From Shewanella livingstonensis (GTDB lineage: Bacteria; Pseudomonadota; Gammaproteobacteria; Enterobacterales; Shewanellaceae): a DNA stretch of 64,000 nt. A program made the translations under genes and the position numbers. Below the pieces are notes generated by a model. That model saw nothing but the letters and a program-made list of their open reading frames with translations. It was not told where the DNA came from and ran no database searches. The stretch covers positions 1,870,001 to 1,934,000 of the forward strand of contig NZ_CP034015.1 in NCBI RefSeq assembly GCF_003855395.1, read 5' to 3'. Below are positions 9,237 through 19,500 of the stretch, piece after piece (the first letter of the stretch is position 1; each line of letters starts with the position of its first letter).

Positions 9237-10907
9237 ATGAGTCATGTGGACACTGAAGTACGTCCAAGTAACTTCATTCGTAATATTATTGACGAAGACC
9301 TAAAAAGCGGTAAGCACAGCCAAGTTCATACACGTTTCCCACCAGAACCTAACGGGTATTTACATATTGGCCATGCTAAATCTATTTGCTTAAACTTTGG
9401 TATTGCAAAAGATTACCACGGTCAATGTAACTTACGTTTTGATGATACAAACCCTGAAAAAGAAGATATTAATTATGTTCGTTCTATTCAGGAAGACGTG
9501 CGTTGGTTAGGCTTTGAATGGTCTGGCGATATCCGTTATTCATCAAATTATTTTGACCAATTACATCAATATGCCGTTGAGTTAATCACCAAAGGTCTAG
9601 CCTATGTTTGTTTCTTAAATGGTGAACAAACTAGAGAGTACCGTGGCTCATTAAAAGAACCAGGTAAAAACAGCCCTTACCGAGATACCGGTATTGAAGA
9701 GAACCTCGCATTATTTGAAAAAATGCGTAAAGGTGAATTCAAAGAAGGTGAATGTGCTCTGCGTGCCAAAATCGATATGGCATCACCGTTTATGTGTATG
9801 CGCGATCCTATTATTTATCGCATTCGATTTGCTCATCATCATCAAACCGGCGACCAGTGGTGTATTTACCCAATGTACGACTTTACTCATTGTATCTCTG
9901 ATGCTATTGAGAATATCACTCATTCGATTTGTACTTTAGAGTTTCAAGATAACCGTCGTTTATATGACTGGGTTTTAGATCATTTAAATGATTTTCAAGC
10001 GCCAAATCGTACTCGTCAATATGAGTTTTCTCGTTTAAACCTTGAATACACCTTGATGTCTAAGCGTAAACTAAACGATTTAGTCACTCGCAAATTGGTT
10101 GATGGCTGGGACGATCCTCGTATGCCAACTATCGCAGGTTTACGTCGTCGTGGTTACACTTCCGCTTCTATTCGCGAGTTCTGCTTACGTATTGGTGTTA
10201 CTAAGCAAGAAAACTTAATTGAAGTCGGTATGTTAGATGCGTGTATTCGCGAAGAACTAAATGAACATGCACCACGTGCAATGGCTGTTTTAAGACCAAT
10301 TAAAGTTGTTATTGAAAACTACCCTAATGCACAGCCTGAAACTATTACCGCACCTGCTCATCCAAATAATGAAGCTATGGGTACCCGCGAACTGTCTTTT
10401 GGTCGTGAACTATTTATTGATGTAGAAGATTTTAAAGAAGAAGCTAATAAGCACTTTAAACGTCTTGTATTAGGTAAAGAAGTCCGCCTACGTAATGCTT
10501 ATATCATTAAAGCTGAACGTTGTGACAAAGATGAAGAGGGTAATGTAACCGCTATATACTGTACCTATGATGCTGATACGTTAGGTAAAAACCCAGCCGA
10601 TGGCCGTAAAGTGAAAGGCGTTATTCATTGGGTTGAATCTACTACAGCAAAACCAGCAGAGTTTCGTTTGTATGACCGTTTATTTACTAATGAAAATCCT
10701 GCAGCTTTTGAAACCGTAGATGAAGTGATTAATCCACAGTCACTAGTGATAGTGAAGGGGTTAGTTGAACCCAGCCTAGTGGATGCGCCAGCTGAAAAAT
10801 CATATCAGTTTGAGCGTGAAGGCTATTTTTGTGCAGACAGTAAAGACTCAAGTCCCGAGCAGTTAGTGTTTAACTTAACGGTACCGTTAAGAGATACCTT
10901 TGCATAA
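9237..10907 (+). CDS. glnS: Glutaminyl-tRNA synthetase
   Basis: A 556-residue class I synthetase that charges tRNA-Gln. The HIGH motif is at residues 43-46 ([12 protein letters not shown]) and the KMSKS-equivalent MSKRK at 274-278, both typical of GlnRS rather than GluRS. Length matches E. coli GlnS (554). AGAGGA precedes the ATG. It is a single gene flanked by terminators. Confidence 0.97.
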   Translation: MSHVDTEVRPSNFIRNIIDEDLKSGKHSQVHTRFPPEPNGYLHIGHAKSICLNFGIAKDYHGQCNLRFDDTNPEKEDINYVRSIQEDVRWLGFEWSGDIRYSSNYFDQLHQYAVELITKGLAYVCFLNGEQTREYRGSLKEPGKNSPYRDTGIEENLALFEKMRKGEFKEGECALRAKIDMASPFMCMRDPIIYRIRFAHHHQTGDQWCIYPMYDFTHCISDAIENITHSICTLEFQDNRRLYDWVLDHLNDFQAPNRTRQYEFSRLNLEYTLMSKRKLNDLVTRKLVDGWDDPRMPTIAGLRRRGYTSASIREFCLRIGVTKQENLIEVGMLDACIREELNEHAPRAMAVLRPIKVVIENYPNAQPETITAPAHPNNEAMGTRELSFGRELFIDVEDFKEEANKHFKRLVLGKEVRLRNAYIIKAERCDKDEEGNVTAIYCTYDADTLGKNPADGRKVKGVIHWVESTTAKPAEFRLYDRLFTNENPAAFETVDEVINPQSLVIVKGLVEPSLVDAPAEKSYQFEREGYFCADSKDSSPEQLVFNLTVPLRDTFA

Positions 10908-10924
10908 TTAAGCTTGCAAGTGAC

Positions 10925-10951
10925 AAAAAAGGCGCATAATGCGCCTTTTTT
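10925..10951 (+). terminator. Terminator after glnS
   Basis: AAAAAAGGCGC and GCGCCTTTTTT pair perfectly around ATAAT. The symmetric A and T tracts could also end transcripts from the minus strand. Confidence 0.9.
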
Positions 10952-11011
10952 CATGTCATATCATTTCATCAACAATCAATAATCAACAATTTATTATTAA
11001 TGATGAATACA

Positions 11012-11608
11012 TTATTGCATCATAGGTCCTAAGCCAATACTCCACAAAATAACACTACTAGCCATTAGGGCTACTAATAATACAAGGCCAGCAGTAACCA
11101 CTGAGCTTGCATAAATAAAGCCCTTTTCTTCAGGTATATTCATAATAATAGGGACACCTGCATACAGCAGATAAACCGAATAGGATAAGCCAATTAGTCC
11201 GATGACCATGATGAACCATAGTACGGGGTAAAGTGCCGCTAAGCCGACCATAAATAAAGGGGTTGCAGTATACGATGCTAATTCGAGAGCTTGGGTGTAA
11301 GTAGGATCCGCGTCAAATGTCCTACCCATCCAAAACGCTAAGTAAGCGAGTGCTAAAACGCCAACAATTAAGCCAAAATACATTCCAATTGACATAAATA
11401 GTGCGCTTTGTGATGTTAGAAACAGTGGTTCACCGGCTCCAGGATGCCAACCAATGTGTGCTGTTGCAAAATAAGCACATATTGCAGGAATGAGTGCGAT
11501 AAGCAACACATGACTTAAACTGCTTTTTAGCGCTTCATGATTTTTTTCAATTGTGTGCCACTCTTGTTTAGGATGAGTGTAAAGCCCCATTAAGTGATTC
11601 AATACCAT
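11012..11608 (-). CDS. Yip1/DUF1282 family inner-membrane protein
   Basis: A 198-residue protein with five hydrophobic segments after a short N-terminal LYTHPKQEWHTIE stretch, the pattern of the bacterial YIP1 (DUF1282) family that includes E. coli YohC. Function unknown; it should sit in the inner membrane. It is convergent with glnS and divergent from miaE. AAGGAT lies before the ATG on the minus strand. Confidence 0.8.
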   Translation of the reverse strand: MVLNHLMGLYTHPKQEWHTIEKNHEALKSSLSHVLLIALIPAICAYFATAHIGWHPGAGEPLFLTSQSALFMSIGMYFGLIVGVLALAYLAFWMGRTFDADPTYTQALELASYTATPLFMVGLAALYPVLWFIMVIGLIGLSYSVYLLYAGVPIIMNIPEEKGFIYASSVVTAGLVLLVALMASSVILWSIGLGPMMQ

Positions 11609-11969
11609 TATAGTTATCCTTGTTTAGCATTTTTTGACCTAGCTCGCCAAACAACGACGAACTGACTACAGCTATTTACCCATCGCCTTAATCAGTCCAC
11701 ATCTACTTAGCAACAGGGGTTATGGTGTTGGCACTACACTGAGATAGTTCAATGGCCAACATCTATGTTGCTAAGTTATGACTCTATCCCAATGTAGAAT
11801 CATTATTTAAGGTGATCGATTGCATCTGTTATAAAATCGTTAAATTAGATGCTTAGCTTATTTATTGAACATAAAAAGACTTTCGTCAAGTGCTATTACG
11901 TTTTTGACTTCAGAAAAAATCGTTCTATAGGTAAAATAACCATAGATTTTTGAGAGGATTATCCATTTT
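11609..11969. other. Divergent intergenic region between the yip1-like gene and miaE
   Basis: 361 bases without a coding frame. They must carry the promoters of both divergent genes. The main structure is the nested inverted repeat at 11705-11776; the rest is AT-rich and I see no further gene or RNA. Confidence 0.6.
11705..11776. repeat. Nested inverted repeat upstream of miaE
   Basis: An outer perfect 11-base arm pair, ACTTAGCAACA (11705-11715) and TGTTGCTAAGT (11766-11776), encloses an inner perfect 7-base pair, TGTTGGC (11726-11732) and GCCAACA (11755-11761). As RNA this could fold into a two-step hairpin. No T run follows, so it is not an ordinary terminator. Confidence 0.6.
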
Positions 11970-12737
11970 ATGCAACAATTACTTACCCCTATTTACGACT
12001 TTTTAGGTTGTGAGACACCAAACCGTTGGGTCGAACAAGCTAAACAACCCGAACAACTCACTGCATTGCTGATTGATCATTGCAACTGTGAGCTCAAGGC
12101 GGCACAAACGGCTATTTTAATGGTCCGCAAATATGCGATAGATAAAAGCAGTTCGCATTTATTAAAGACCTGGGCAAAACCCTATGAGGATTTTGTTTAT
12201 CAACAAGACCGTAATGCGCATGCATTTTTAGCTCGTGATAATAAAAAGAACGATATGACGAATGAATTAGTCGCTAATGAGAAATTAGCCAATAGCGCCG
12301 ATGTAATGAGTAAAATGGTGCGCCTCATTAAAGAGGAGTTTCATCATTTTGAACAAGTACTACAGATCATGACTGAACGTGGCATTGACTACAGTAATAT
12401 TCGTGCAGGGGGGTACGCGAAACACTTAATTAGCCATGTTCGTACTCATGAGCCTCTTACTATTATTGATAAATTAATTATAGGCGCATTTATTGAAGCC
12501 CGTTCATGTGAGCGATTTGCCAAAATAGCACCGCACTTAGATGATGAGCTGGCTAAGTTCTATACCTCATTACTTCGCTCAGAAGCTCGGCATTTTCAAG
12601 ATTATTTGACGCTTGCAGAGGATATAGCTGGTATCGACATCAGCGAGCGAATTGATTTTTTTAGAAAGATAGAAATGGGGTTAATTTTGGCAGAAGATAC
12701 CGAGTTTCGCTTTCACAGTGGTATACCGCCGCAATAG
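11970..12737 (+). CDS. miaE: tRNA-(ms2io6A)-hydroxylase MiaE
   Basis: A 255-residue diiron hydroxylase that hydroxylates the isopentenyl group of ms2i6A37 in tRNA, an oxygen-dependent step. Ferritin-like helices are visible, with carboxylate/histidine pairs such as DHCNCELKAAQ (about 32-42), EEFHHFEQVL and the later SEARHFQDYL. The length fits the MiaE family. GAGAGGA precedes the ATG. It is monocistronic and convergent with lpxH. Confidence 0.93.
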   Translation: MQQLLTPIYDFLGCETPNRWVEQAKQPEQLTALLIDHCNCELKAAQTAILMVRKYAIDKSSSHLLKTWAKPYEDFVYQQDRNAHAFLARDNKKNDMTNELVANEKLANSADVMSKMVRLIKEEFHHFEQVLQIMTERGIDYSNIRAGGYAKHLISHVRTHEPLTIIDKLIIGAFIEARSCERFAKIAPHLDDELAKFYTSLLRSEARHFQDYLTLAEDIAGIDISERIDFFRKIEMGLILAEDTEFRFHSGIPPQ

Positions 12738-12803
12738 CACAACAAGTACAAAGTGTTGTTAACTAAGACTCACCTATGATGTGGTAAGCTTATCGTAGTG
12801 AGC

Positions 12804-13529
12804 CTAGTTTGTATCGGAAAAGGGCAGTGTGATTAATTCGCAACCGTTGTCACTCACGTTTAAGACGCTGCCTTGTGTGTACCAGTCGCCTACTACGACT
12901 CGTTGATGTTGTGCCGTTAGTTGATGAATTGCTGGTCGATGGGTATGACCGTGAATCATCCGTTGGCAGCCTGTACTTGCTAACAGTGCAGTTACTGCGC
13001 TTGGCTCAACATCCATAATTTCGTAGTTTTTTTGTTGATTACCTTGGACACTTTTTTGACGAATTTTTGCGGCTATATTTAAACGTGTCTTTTTAGGTAA
13101 GCGAGCATAAACCCAACGAACAATACTTAAACTTCTAAAGCGTCTGAATCGTTGATAGGCAATATCAAGGGTGCAAAGGCTATCACCGTGCAAAATAACA
13201 GTATTCACACCGTACAAGTCGATACAATACACCTCAGGCAATACTTGCATGCCTGCACGCTGACAAAATTGCTTGCCGACCATAAAGTCACGGTTACCAT
13301 GAATAAAATATACAGGTATTGAATTCGATACTGTTTTGATTGCTTCTGCGATGGCAATGGTAAATGACTCAGCAATATCATCACCCATCCATACTTCGAA
13401 CAGATCGCCAATAATATAAAGCGCTTCAGTATTATCTAAACCATGGTTCAGAAAATACACGAAGGCTTGAGTAATATCGGGACGATCAGCACTTAAATGC
13501 AAATCGCCCACAAAGATTGTTTTTTTCAA
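12804..13529 (-). CDS. lpxH: UDP-2,3-diacylglucosamine hydrolase
   Basis: A 241-residue calcineurin-type phosphoesterase of lipid A synthesis, making lipid X from UDP-2,3-diacylglucosamine at the inner membrane. All metal motifs are visible: GDLHLS (8-13), GDLFEVWMGDD, HGNRDF and HGHTHRP. Length equals E. coli LpxH (240). It starts two bases after the ppiB stop, so ppiB-lpxH form an operon, the same pairing as in E. coli. Confidence 0.95.
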   Translation of the reverse strand: MKKTIFVGDLHLSADRPDITQAFVYFLNHGLDNTEALYIIGDLFEVWMGDDIAESFTIAIAEAIKTVSNSIPVYFIHGNRDFMVGKQFCQRAGMQVLPEVYCIDLYGVNTVILHGDSLCTLDIAYQRFRRFRSLSIVRWVYARLPKKTRLNIAAKIRQKSVQGNQQKNYEIMDVEPSAVTALLASTGCQRMIHGHTHRPAIHQLTAQHQRVVVGDWYTQGSVLNVSDNGCELITLPFSDTN

Positions 13530-13531
13530 AA

Positions 13532-14026
13532 TTACGCTTTTACACTAACGCTTTTGATCACAATGGCTTCTAATGGTACATCTTGATGCATACCATTATT
13601 ACCTGTTGCAACATTTTTGATTGTTTCAATAATGTCTAAACCTTCAACAACTTCACCAAACACACAGTAACCCCAGCCTTGAGAGGTTTCTGATTTAAAA
13701 TCAAGGAAGGTATTGTCTTTAACGTTAACAAAAAATTGTGCTGTTGCTGAATGCGGATCAGAGGTACGCGCCATTGCAACAGTGCCTTTGCGGTTAGATA
13801 ACCCGTTGTTAGCTTCATTTTTAATTGTTGCTTTGACGCTTTTTTGGCTCATGTCTTCAGTGAAACCACCACCTTGGATCATAAAACCGTCAATAACACG
13901 GTGGAAGATTGTACCTTCAAAAAAGCCATCTTCAACATATTGCATAAAGTTAGCGGCAGTAATAGGCGCTTTTTCTTCATTTAGTTGTAAAGTAATATCG
14001 CCCATATTGGTATGTAAAGTAATCAT
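13532..14026 (-). CDS. ppiB: Cyclophilin-type peptidyl-prolyl isomerase B
   Basis: A 164-residue cytoplasmic cyclophilin without signal peptide. It has the fold markers [31 protein letters not shown] and [10 protein letters not shown]. It speeds proline isomerisation during folding. First gene of a ppiB-lpxH pair, divergent from cysS, an arrangement also found in E. coli. Confidence 0.95.
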   Translation of the reverse strand: MITLHTNMGDITLQLNEEKAPITAANFMQYVEDGFFEGTIFHRVIDGFMIQGGGFTEDMSQKSVKATIKNEANNGLSNRKGTVAMARTSDPHSATAQFFVNVKDNTFLDFKSETSQGWGYCVFGEVVEGLDIIETIKNVATGNNGMHQDVPLEAIVIKSVSVKA

Positions 14027-14169
14027 GTTATCTCACTTGAAAATAATAATTTGCGCGATTCTAACTTATCTTAAGTGTCGCTTAAAGTGCAGTGTTCAAA
14101 ACAGGTGACATCATGTTAAACTCAAGATCAACATTTTCCGTTATAAATTAGTGTAAAAGAGAACAATCG

Positions 14170-15552
14170 ATGTTAAAAATTTACAATAGTATTAGCCGTG
14201 ACAAACAAGAATTTAAACCAATAAATCCAGGCAAAATCGGAATGTACGTCTGTGGCGTGACCATTTACGATTTATGTCATATTGGTCACGGGCGTACTTT
14301 TGTTTCGTTTGACATGATAGTACGTTATTTACGTTATATCGGTTATGAGGTGAATTTTCAGCGTAATATTACCGATGTTGATGATAAAATAATCAAACGT
14401 GCTGCTGAAAATAATGAGTCATGTGAGTCGCTTACTGAACGGTTAATTGGCGAAATGCATCAAGATTTTGATGCATTGAATATGAAGCGGCCTGATTTTG
14501 AGCCACGCGCAACGTTACATATTGAAGAAATTATCGATATGGTTGAGCGTTTAATCGATCGCGATCATGCCTATGTTGCCAGTAATGGTGATGTATTGTT
14601 CAGTGTTGCGTCATTTCCTGAATATGGCCAGTTGTCAGGCCAAAACTTAGATCAGCTTCAAGCCGGCGCTCGTGTTGAAGTTGATAATGCCAAACGTAAT
14701 CCAATGGATTTTGTATTGTGGAAAATGTCTAAACCGGGTGAGCCTACTTGGGAATCACCTTGGGGACCTGGTCGTCCAGGGTGGCATATTGAATGTTCAG
14801 CCATGAACAGTAAGCATCTAGGTTTACATTTTGATATTCATGGTGGCGGTTCTGACTTACAGTTCCCACATCATGAAAATGAAATTGCGCAGTCATGTTG
14901 TGCCCACGACACGCCTTATGTTAATTATTGGATGCACACCGGAATGGTGATGGTTGACCGTGAAAAAATGTCTAAGTCATTAGATAACTTTTTTACCATT
15001 CGTGATGTGCTCAAACATTATGACGCTGAAACTGTTCGTTACTTTTTATTATCAGGTCATTACCGTAGCCAGCTAAATTATTCTGAAGACAATTTAAAGC
15101 AAGCTCGTTCAGCATTAGAGCGTTTATACACAGCCATTAAAGATTTAGACTTAACCGTGGATGCTGCAGCTGCAACAGCGTTTGTCGCCAAGTTTAAGTT
15201 AGCAATGGATGATGACTTTAATACGCCTGAAGCTTACTCCGTTCTATTTGAGATGGTACGAGAAATCAATCGTCTTAAAACCACTGATATGACAGCAGCA
15301 TCTGCTCTTGGTGTCAGCTTGAAGCAATTAGCCGATGTGCTGGGACTTATCAGCCAAACGCCAGAGGCTTTCTTTAAGGGTGAGGGCAGTGATGATGAAG
15401 TGGCCGAAATAGAAGCGCTTATTGTTGAGCGTAACCGCGCTCGTACTGAAAAAGATTGGCCAGCGGCGGATATTGCCCGCGATCGCTTAAATGTGTTAGG
15501 GGTAATATTAGAAGATGGTGGCCCAAGTGGCACCACATGGCGTAAAAAATAA
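14170..15552 (+). CDS. cysS: Cysteinyl-tRNA synthetase
   Basis: A 460-residue class I synthetase. Zinc ligand Cys28 and HIGH (37-40) are in [21 protein letters not shown] is at 266-270; the [17 protein letters not shown] segment carries the other zinc-site residues. Length equals E. coli CysS (461). AAAAGAGAA precedes the ATG. It is divergent from ppiB and ends at a strong bidirectional terminator. Confidence 0.97.
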   Translation: MLKIYNSISRDKQEFKPINPGKIGMYVCGVTIYDLCHIGHGRTFVSFDMIVRYLRYIGYEVNFQRNITDVDDKIIKRAAENNESCESLTERLIGEMHQDFDALNMKRPDFEPRATLHIEEIIDMVERLIDRDHAYVASNGDVLFSVASFPEYGQLSGQNLDQLQAGARVEVDNAKRNPMDFVLWKMSKPGEPTWESPWGPGRPGWHIECSAMNSKHLGLHFDIHGGGSDLQFPHHENEIAQSCCAHDTPYVNYWMHTGMVMVDREKMSKSLDNFFTIRDVLKHYDAETVRYFLLSGHYRSQLNYSEDNLKQARSALERLYTAIKDLDLTVDAAAATAFVAKFKLAMDDDFNTPEAYSVLFEMVREINRLKTTDMTAASALGVSLKQLADVLGLISQTPEAFFKGEGSDDEVAEIEALIVERNRARTEKDWPAADIARDRLNVLGVILEDGGPSGTTWRKK

Positions 15553-15566
15553 TGTAATTTGGCCAT

Positions 15567-15604
15567 CAATCAAAAGCCTGCTTCCGCAGGCTTTTGATTG
15601 TTTT
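15567..15604. terminator. Bidirectional terminator between cysS and folD
   Basis: A perfect 15-base stem (15567-15581 with 15586-15600) has a TTCC loop, internal A and T tracts and a trailing TTTT. It can serve both convergent genes. Confidence 0.93.
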
Positions 15605-15632
15605 GTGAACACCATTTTTAGCTGGCTTTTAG

Positions 15633-16487
15633 TTAACTATGATAGTGCTCGCAAGCGTATAAAGTATTTTCAAGCAAGCTGGCAATGGTCATCGGACCTA
15701 CACCGCCCGGTACCGGAGTAATAAATGCCGCTTTTTCGGCAGCAACACTAAATTCAACATCACCCACTAAACTGCCGTTTTCCAACCGATTAATACCAAC
15801 ATCAATCACAATTGCACCAGGCTTTATCCACTCACCAGGAATAAAACCTGGTTTACCTACTGCGACAACCAATAAATCAGCTTGACGGACTTTTTGCTCT
15901 AAGTTTTTGGTAAAACGATGACAGGTGGTGGTAGTACAACCTGCTAGTAATAATTCCAGTGTCATTGGACGACCAACAATGTTTGATGCCCCCACAACAG
16001 TAGCATCTAGACCATAAGTATCGATACCTGTTGATTTAATCAAGGTCATAATACCCATAGGCGTACAAGAACGTAACACCGGGATACGTTGAGCTAAGCG
16101 GCCAACATTATAGGGATGAAAACCATCAACATCTTTATCTGGACGAATACGTTCAATGACTTTTGAATCATCAATATGAGTGGGCAAAGGCAGCTGTACT
16201 AGAATCCCATCAATGCTTGGATTAGCATTACATTGGTCAATTAACGCTAATAGTTCAGCTTCTGTAGTACTGGTGTCAAGGTCAAAAGATTGCGATTCAA
16301 AACCGACTTCCTCACAAGCTCTGCGTTTACTGCCTACATAAACTTGAGATGCGGCATCACTGCCCACTAAAATAACCGCAAGTCCTGGCGCTCGAAATCC
16401 TGCTTGTCTTCTTACTGCTACTTTTTGTTTTAGAGTGGTGCGAATAGATTGTGCAATGGCTTTACCGTCAATAAGTTGAGCAGTCAT
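15633..16487 (-). CDS. folD: Bifunctional methylene-THF dehydrogenase/cyclohydrolase
   Basis: A 284-residue FolD that interconverts 5,10-methylene-, methenyl- and 10-formyl-tetrahydrofolate with NADP. The motifs [18 protein letters not shown] (catalytic Lys), [10 protein letters not shown] and [11 protein letters not shown] are intact. I place the start at ATG 16487 ([12 protein letters not shown]), with AAGGAAA upstream. The open frame reaches ATG 16574, but the extra 29 residues are low-complexity and unlike other FolD proteins. Confidence 0.95.
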   Translation of the reverse strand: MTAQLIDGKAIAQSIRTTLKQKVAVRRQAGFRAPGLAVILVGSDAASQVYVGSKRRACEEVGFESQSFDLDTSTTEAELLALIDQCNANPSIDGILVQLPLPTHIDDSKVIERIRPDKDVDGFHPYNVGRLAQRIPVLRSCTPMGIMTLIKSTGIDTYGLDATVVGASNIVGRPMTLELLLAGCTTTTCHRFTKNLEQKVRQADLLVVAVGKPGFIPGEWIKPGAIVIDVGINRLENGSLVGDVEFSVAAEKAAFITPVPGGVGPMTIASLLENTLYACEHYHS

Positions 16488-16678
16488 GGCTGTAGAGTTT
16501 CCTTTGAGTGACGCGGGTGTTGAAGTCAATGGTCGATCGGCGCTTATTCTAGCAGGCGTATTAGAGAGTGTCATTTGCTAGACAAGGAAAATACAGTGAA
16601 TAAACTATTCGCGCTATGATGCTAATCATGATTTTTGCTGCTAAATTCGGCATATAGCATTTATGGTTAAAAAAATCG

Positions 16679-16714
16679 TTGACGATATCAAAGTGACTCG
16701 TTAATATGCGCTCC
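16679..16714 (+). promoter_or_regulatory. Promoter of the tRNA cluster
   Basis: TTGACG (16679-16684), a 17-base spacer and TAATAT (16702-16707), followed by the GC-rich discriminator GCGCTCC. This is the layout of stringently controlled stable-RNA promoters. The start would be about 64 bases before tRNA-Pro. Confidence 0.65.
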
Positions 16715-16777
16715 GTTCTAGAGACAACGTAATTATTGTTTACCCATAATGTTTGTTTCGAAAATTAAGCAATATTT

Positions 16778-16854
16778 CGGTGATTAGCGCAGCCCGGTAG
16801 CGCATCTCGTTTGGGACGAGAGGGTCAGAGGTTCGAATCCTCTATCACCGACCA
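16778..16854 (+). tRNA. tRNA-Pro (anticodon TGG)
   Basis: 77 bases with encoded CCA. The acceptor CGGTGAT pairs with ATCACCG; the anticodon loop is TTTGGGA with TGG at its centre; the T arm contains GGTTCGAATCC. Close to the tRNA-Pro of other gammaproteobacteria. First of a three-tRNA cluster. Confidence 0.97.
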
Positions 16855-16939
16855 AATTAAATGTTATTTGCTATAATAGCGAGTAACAGAACAAGTAAAC
16901 TTGTTCAACCAGACAGGATACAGCTATTGCTGTAACCAT

Positions 16940-17016
16940 GCGCCCGTAGCTCAGTTGGATAGAGCACCCGCCTTCTAAGCGGGTGGTCGCAGGTTCGAAT
17001 CCTGCCGGGTGCACCA
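16940..17016 (+). tRNA. tRNA-Arg (anticodon TCT)
   Basis: 77 bases with encoded CCA. The acceptor GCGCCCG pairs with CGGGTGC allowing one wobble; the anticodon arm ACCCGCCTTCTAAGCGGGT has TCT. It reads AGA/AGG codons. Probably co-transcribed with its neighbours. Confidence 0.96.
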
Positions 17017-17023
17017 TTTCAAT

Positions 17024-17100
17024 GGTGATTGTAGCTCAGTTGGTAGAGTCCCGGATTGTGATTCCGGTTGTCGTGGGTTCGAGCCCCATCAGTCACCCCA
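17024..17100 (+). tRNA. tRNA-His (anticodon GTG)
   Basis: 77 bases including the G-1 that marks tRNA-His. The acceptor GTGATTG pairs with CAGTCAC, followed by C73 and CCA; the anticodon loop is TTGTGAT. The D stem ends in a G-T pair where E. coli has G-C. A T run follows directly after the CCA. Confidence 0.95.
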
Positions 17101-17310
17101 TTTTTCTGATTAAATCAAACCTTAAAACAACTAGCCTCCATCAGCTGTAAATCCACACCTTTGTCACGATAATTATTTCGAGGCAATTCATTTTAAGCTG
17201 TAACTCAAAACTCATTTCGCACATTAAACGTGCAAACACATCAAAATTGAACATAAGTCAGCCTTTTTATCATGCAAATCGACCTTTTCAGGCTCGACTC
17301 TGTTAAAAAC
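17101..17310. other. Intergenic stretch between tRNA-His and the tig promoter
   Basis: AT-rich, without a coding frame or clear hairpin, apart from the T run just after tRNA-His. I see nothing more that can be supported here. Confidence 0.5.
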
Positions 17311-17330
17311 GGTAGCTATAATGTCGCGTC
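17294..17330 (+). promoter_or_regulatory. Sigma-70 promoter of tig
   Basis: TCGACT (17294-17299), a 17-base spacer and a perfect TATAAT (17317-17322). Transcription would begin near 17329, leaving a leader of about 165 bases before tig. A small hairpin (17439-17458) lies in this leader. Confidence 0.6.
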
Positions 17331-17344
17331 TTGATAAATATCAA
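17331..17344. promoter_or_regulatory. Perfect FNR/EtrA-type palindrome before tig
   Basis: TTGATAAATATCAA matches the TTGAT-N4-ATCAA consensus exactly. It lies just downstream of the predicted tig transcription start, a position expected for repression. It is enclosed by a second inverted repeat, GGTAGCT (17311-17317) and AGCTACC (17350-17356). Confidence 0.5.
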
Positions 17345-17493
17345 AAATAAGCTACCTGTACCAACAGCGTCTTCAGCATCAATAATATCGCTGTGCTGGG
17401 TATCAGAGCTAAATCCGTGGTCAAGAAACGAATATCTAATGGTTGAGTTGTCGACCATTACAAAGAACGTCAGACATATTTCGAGGTAAAACA

Positions 17494-18798
17494 ATGCAAG
17501 TTTCTGTTGAAACAACTCAAGGCCTAGAGCGTCGCCTAACTATTTCTGTACCTGCTGAGCAAATCGAGAAATTGGTTAAAGACAATGTATTACGCGAAGC
17601 TAAGCGTGCTCGTCTTCCAGGTTTTCGCCCAGGTAAAGTACCTATTGGCGAAATCAACAAGCGTTATGGCAAAGCCATTCGTCAAGACATCACTGGTGAA
17701 GTGATGCAACGCAACTTTATTGAAGCTATTGTGGCTGAAAAGTTAAACCCAGCAGGTGCACCAGTATTTACTCCTGGTTCAACTGAAGGTGATTCTTTTG
17801 AATTCGTTGCAACATTTGAAATCTACCCAGAAGTTGTGCTAACGGGTTTAGATAGCATTGCTGTTGAACAGCCTAAAGCTGAAGTCAATGATGCTGACGT
17901 TGATACTATGATAGAAACGTTACGTAAACAGCATGCTACTTTTGCCGCTGTTGAACGTGCAGCCGTTGCAGACGACAAAGTTAAAATGAACTTTATTGGT
18001 TCTATTGACGGTGAAGAATTTGAAGGCGGAAAAGCTGATGATTTCGAACTCCAATTAGGTAGCAACCGTATGATCCCTGGTTTTGAAACCGGTATCGTTG
18101 GCCACAAAACCGGTGATGAATTCGAAATTGAAGTGACTTTCCCTGAAGATTACCATGCTGAAAACTTGAAAGGAAAGGCGGCTAAGTTCGTTATTACCTT
18201 AACTGAAGTTCAAGCGGCTAATCTACCAGAAGTAAATGATGAATTTGCTTCTTTGTTTGGTATTGCTGATGGCGGATTAGATGCGCTTAAAGCTGAAATC
18301 CGTAAGAACATGACTCGCGAGCTAGAGCAAGCGTTGAAAGCGAATGTGAAAGAGCAAGTCATTACTGGTTTACTCGCAGCAAACGACATCGCTATTCCTA
18401 AAGCACTGGTTGAAGGTGAAGTAAATGTACTTCGTCAGCAAGCAATGCAACGTTTTGGTGGTCAAACTGAAAATATGCCTGAACTTCCGGCTGAACTTTT
18501 CACTGAACAAGCTGAGCGTCGTGTTAAAATTGGTTTGCTATTAGGCGAAGTGATTAAGACCAACGAGCTAAAAGCAGAAGATGATCGTGTTAAGACATTG
18601 ATCGAATCTATGGCTTCAGCGTATGAAGATCCATCTGAAGTTGTTTCATACTACAACTCAAATAAAGAACTCATGCAAAACATGCGCAACGTAGCGCTTG
18701 AAGAGCAAGCTGTTGAAGCATTGTTAAAATCATCGAAAGTAACCGTTAAAGACGTCGCTTTTGAAGAATTTATGAACAAGGCTACCGGACGAGCGTAA
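17494..18798 (+). CDS. tig: Trigger factor
   Basis: A 434-residue ribosome-bound chaperone and prolyl isomerase (E. coli 432). The ribosome-binding signature GFRPGKVP is at about 45-52, the FKBP-type domain at about 150-245 and the C-terminal chaperone arms after it. ATG 17494 has GAGGT at 17483-17487; the longer frame from 17443 adds an unrelated extension. Upstream of clpP-clpX-lon, as in E. coli. Confidence 0.97.
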   Translation: MQVSVETTQGLERRLTISVPAEQIEKLVKDNVLREAKRARLPGFRPGKVPIGEINKRYGKAIRQDITGEVMQRNFIEAIVAEKLNPAGAPVFTPGSTEGDSFEFVATFEIYPEVVLTGLDSIAVEQPKAEVNDADVDTMIETLRKQHATFAAVERAAVADDKVKMNFIGSIDGEEFEGGKADDFELQLGSNRMIPGFETGIVGHKTGDEFEIEVTFPEDYHAENLKGKAAKFVITLTEVQAANLPEVNDEFASLFGIADGGLDALKAEIRKNMTRELEQALKANVKEQVITGLLAANDIAIPKALVEGEVNVLRQQAMQRFGGQTENMPELPAELFTEQAERRVKIGLLLGEVIKTNELKAEDDRVKTLIESMASAYEDPSEVVSYYNSNKELMQNMRNVALEEQAVEALLKSSKVTVKDVAFEEFMNKATGRA

Positions 18799-18805
18799 GC
18801 TAAGC

Positions 18806-18836
18806 TTGACTTAACAAGCGGTTCGCCATTTATAAT
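18806..18836 (+). promoter_or_regulatory. Candidate clpP promoter
   Basis: TTGACT (18806-18811) and TATAAT (18831-18836) with a long 19-base spacer. The -10 box overlaps the left foot of the tig terminator hairpin. Confidence 0.4.
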
Positions 18837-18875
18837 GGCTCGTATGAGGTTCCTCATGCGGGCCATTTTTATTTT
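18834..18875 (+). terminator. Terminator or attenuator between tig and clpP
   Basis: A long hairpin: AATGGC, one bulge, CGTATGAGG, a TT loop, CCTCATGCG (one G-U pair), one bulge, GCCATT, then a T-rich tail. It ends 14 bases before the clpP ATG. Confidence 0.75.
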
Positions 18876-18888
18876 AGGGAAATGAATA

Positions 18889-19500
18889 ATGCATAAAGCA
18901 CCAGAATCAGTACTCAATGCTCTTGTACCTATGGTTGTTGAACAAACAGCTAAAGGTGAACGTTCTTATGATATCTACTCTCGTCTATTAAAAGAGCGGG
19001 TTATATTCTTAGTTGGCCAAGTCGAAGAACACATGGCTAACCTCATTGTTGCCCAATTACTATTCCTAGAGTCAGAAAGCCCAGATAAAGACATTTATTT
19101 GTACATTAACTCTCCAGGTGGTTCAGTCACGGCTGGCATGGCTATTTATGACACTATGCAGTTTATTAAGCCTAATGTGAGTACTGTCTGTATGGGCCAA
19201 GCGGCAAGTATGGGGGCATTCTTATTAGCCGGTGGTGCTAAAGGTAAGCGTCATTGTTTGCCTAACTCTCGTGTGATGATCCATCAGCCATTAGGTGGCT
19301 TTCAAGGGCAAGCATCAGATATCGCCATTCATGCACAGGAAATCCTAGGCATTAAGAATAAATTAAACCAAATGTTAGCTGATCATACTGGCCAACCGCT
19401 AGAAGTGGTCGAGCGCGACACTGACCGTGATAACTTCATGAGTGCCACTCAAGCTGTTGAATATGGTATTGTCGATTCATTGTTAACGAGTCGCGGCTAA
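18889..19500 (+). CDS. clpP: ATP-dependent Clp protease proteolytic subunit
   Basis: A 203-residue serine protease that forms the double heptameric barrel of ClpXP/ClpAP. The catalytic triad is visible: Ser107 in [10 protein letters not shown], His132 in MIHQPLGG and Asp181 in DTDRDNFM. The short N-terminal propeptide resembles that of E. coli ClpP (207 aa). AGGGA precedes the ATG. clpX follows 130 bases later; they probably share transcripts. Confidence 0.97.
   Translation: MHKAPESVLNALVPMVVEQTAKGERSYDIYSRLLKERVIFLVGQVEEHMANLIVAQLLFLESESPDKDIYLYINSPGGSVTAGMAIYDTMQFIKPNVSTVCMGQAASMGAFLLAGGAKGKRHCLPNSRVMIHQPLGGFQGQASDIAIHAQEILGIKNKLNQMLADHTGQPLEVVERDTDRDNFMSATQAVEYGIVDSLLTSRG

Noticed and set aside
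16488..16574. N-terminal extension of folD
   Set aside because: The 29 extra residues have no counterpart in FolD; ATG 16487 gives the normal length and has a better ribosome site.
17443..17493. Upstream extension of trigger factor
   Set aside because: Adds 17 residues not seen in the family; ATG 17494 has a clear GAGGT site.
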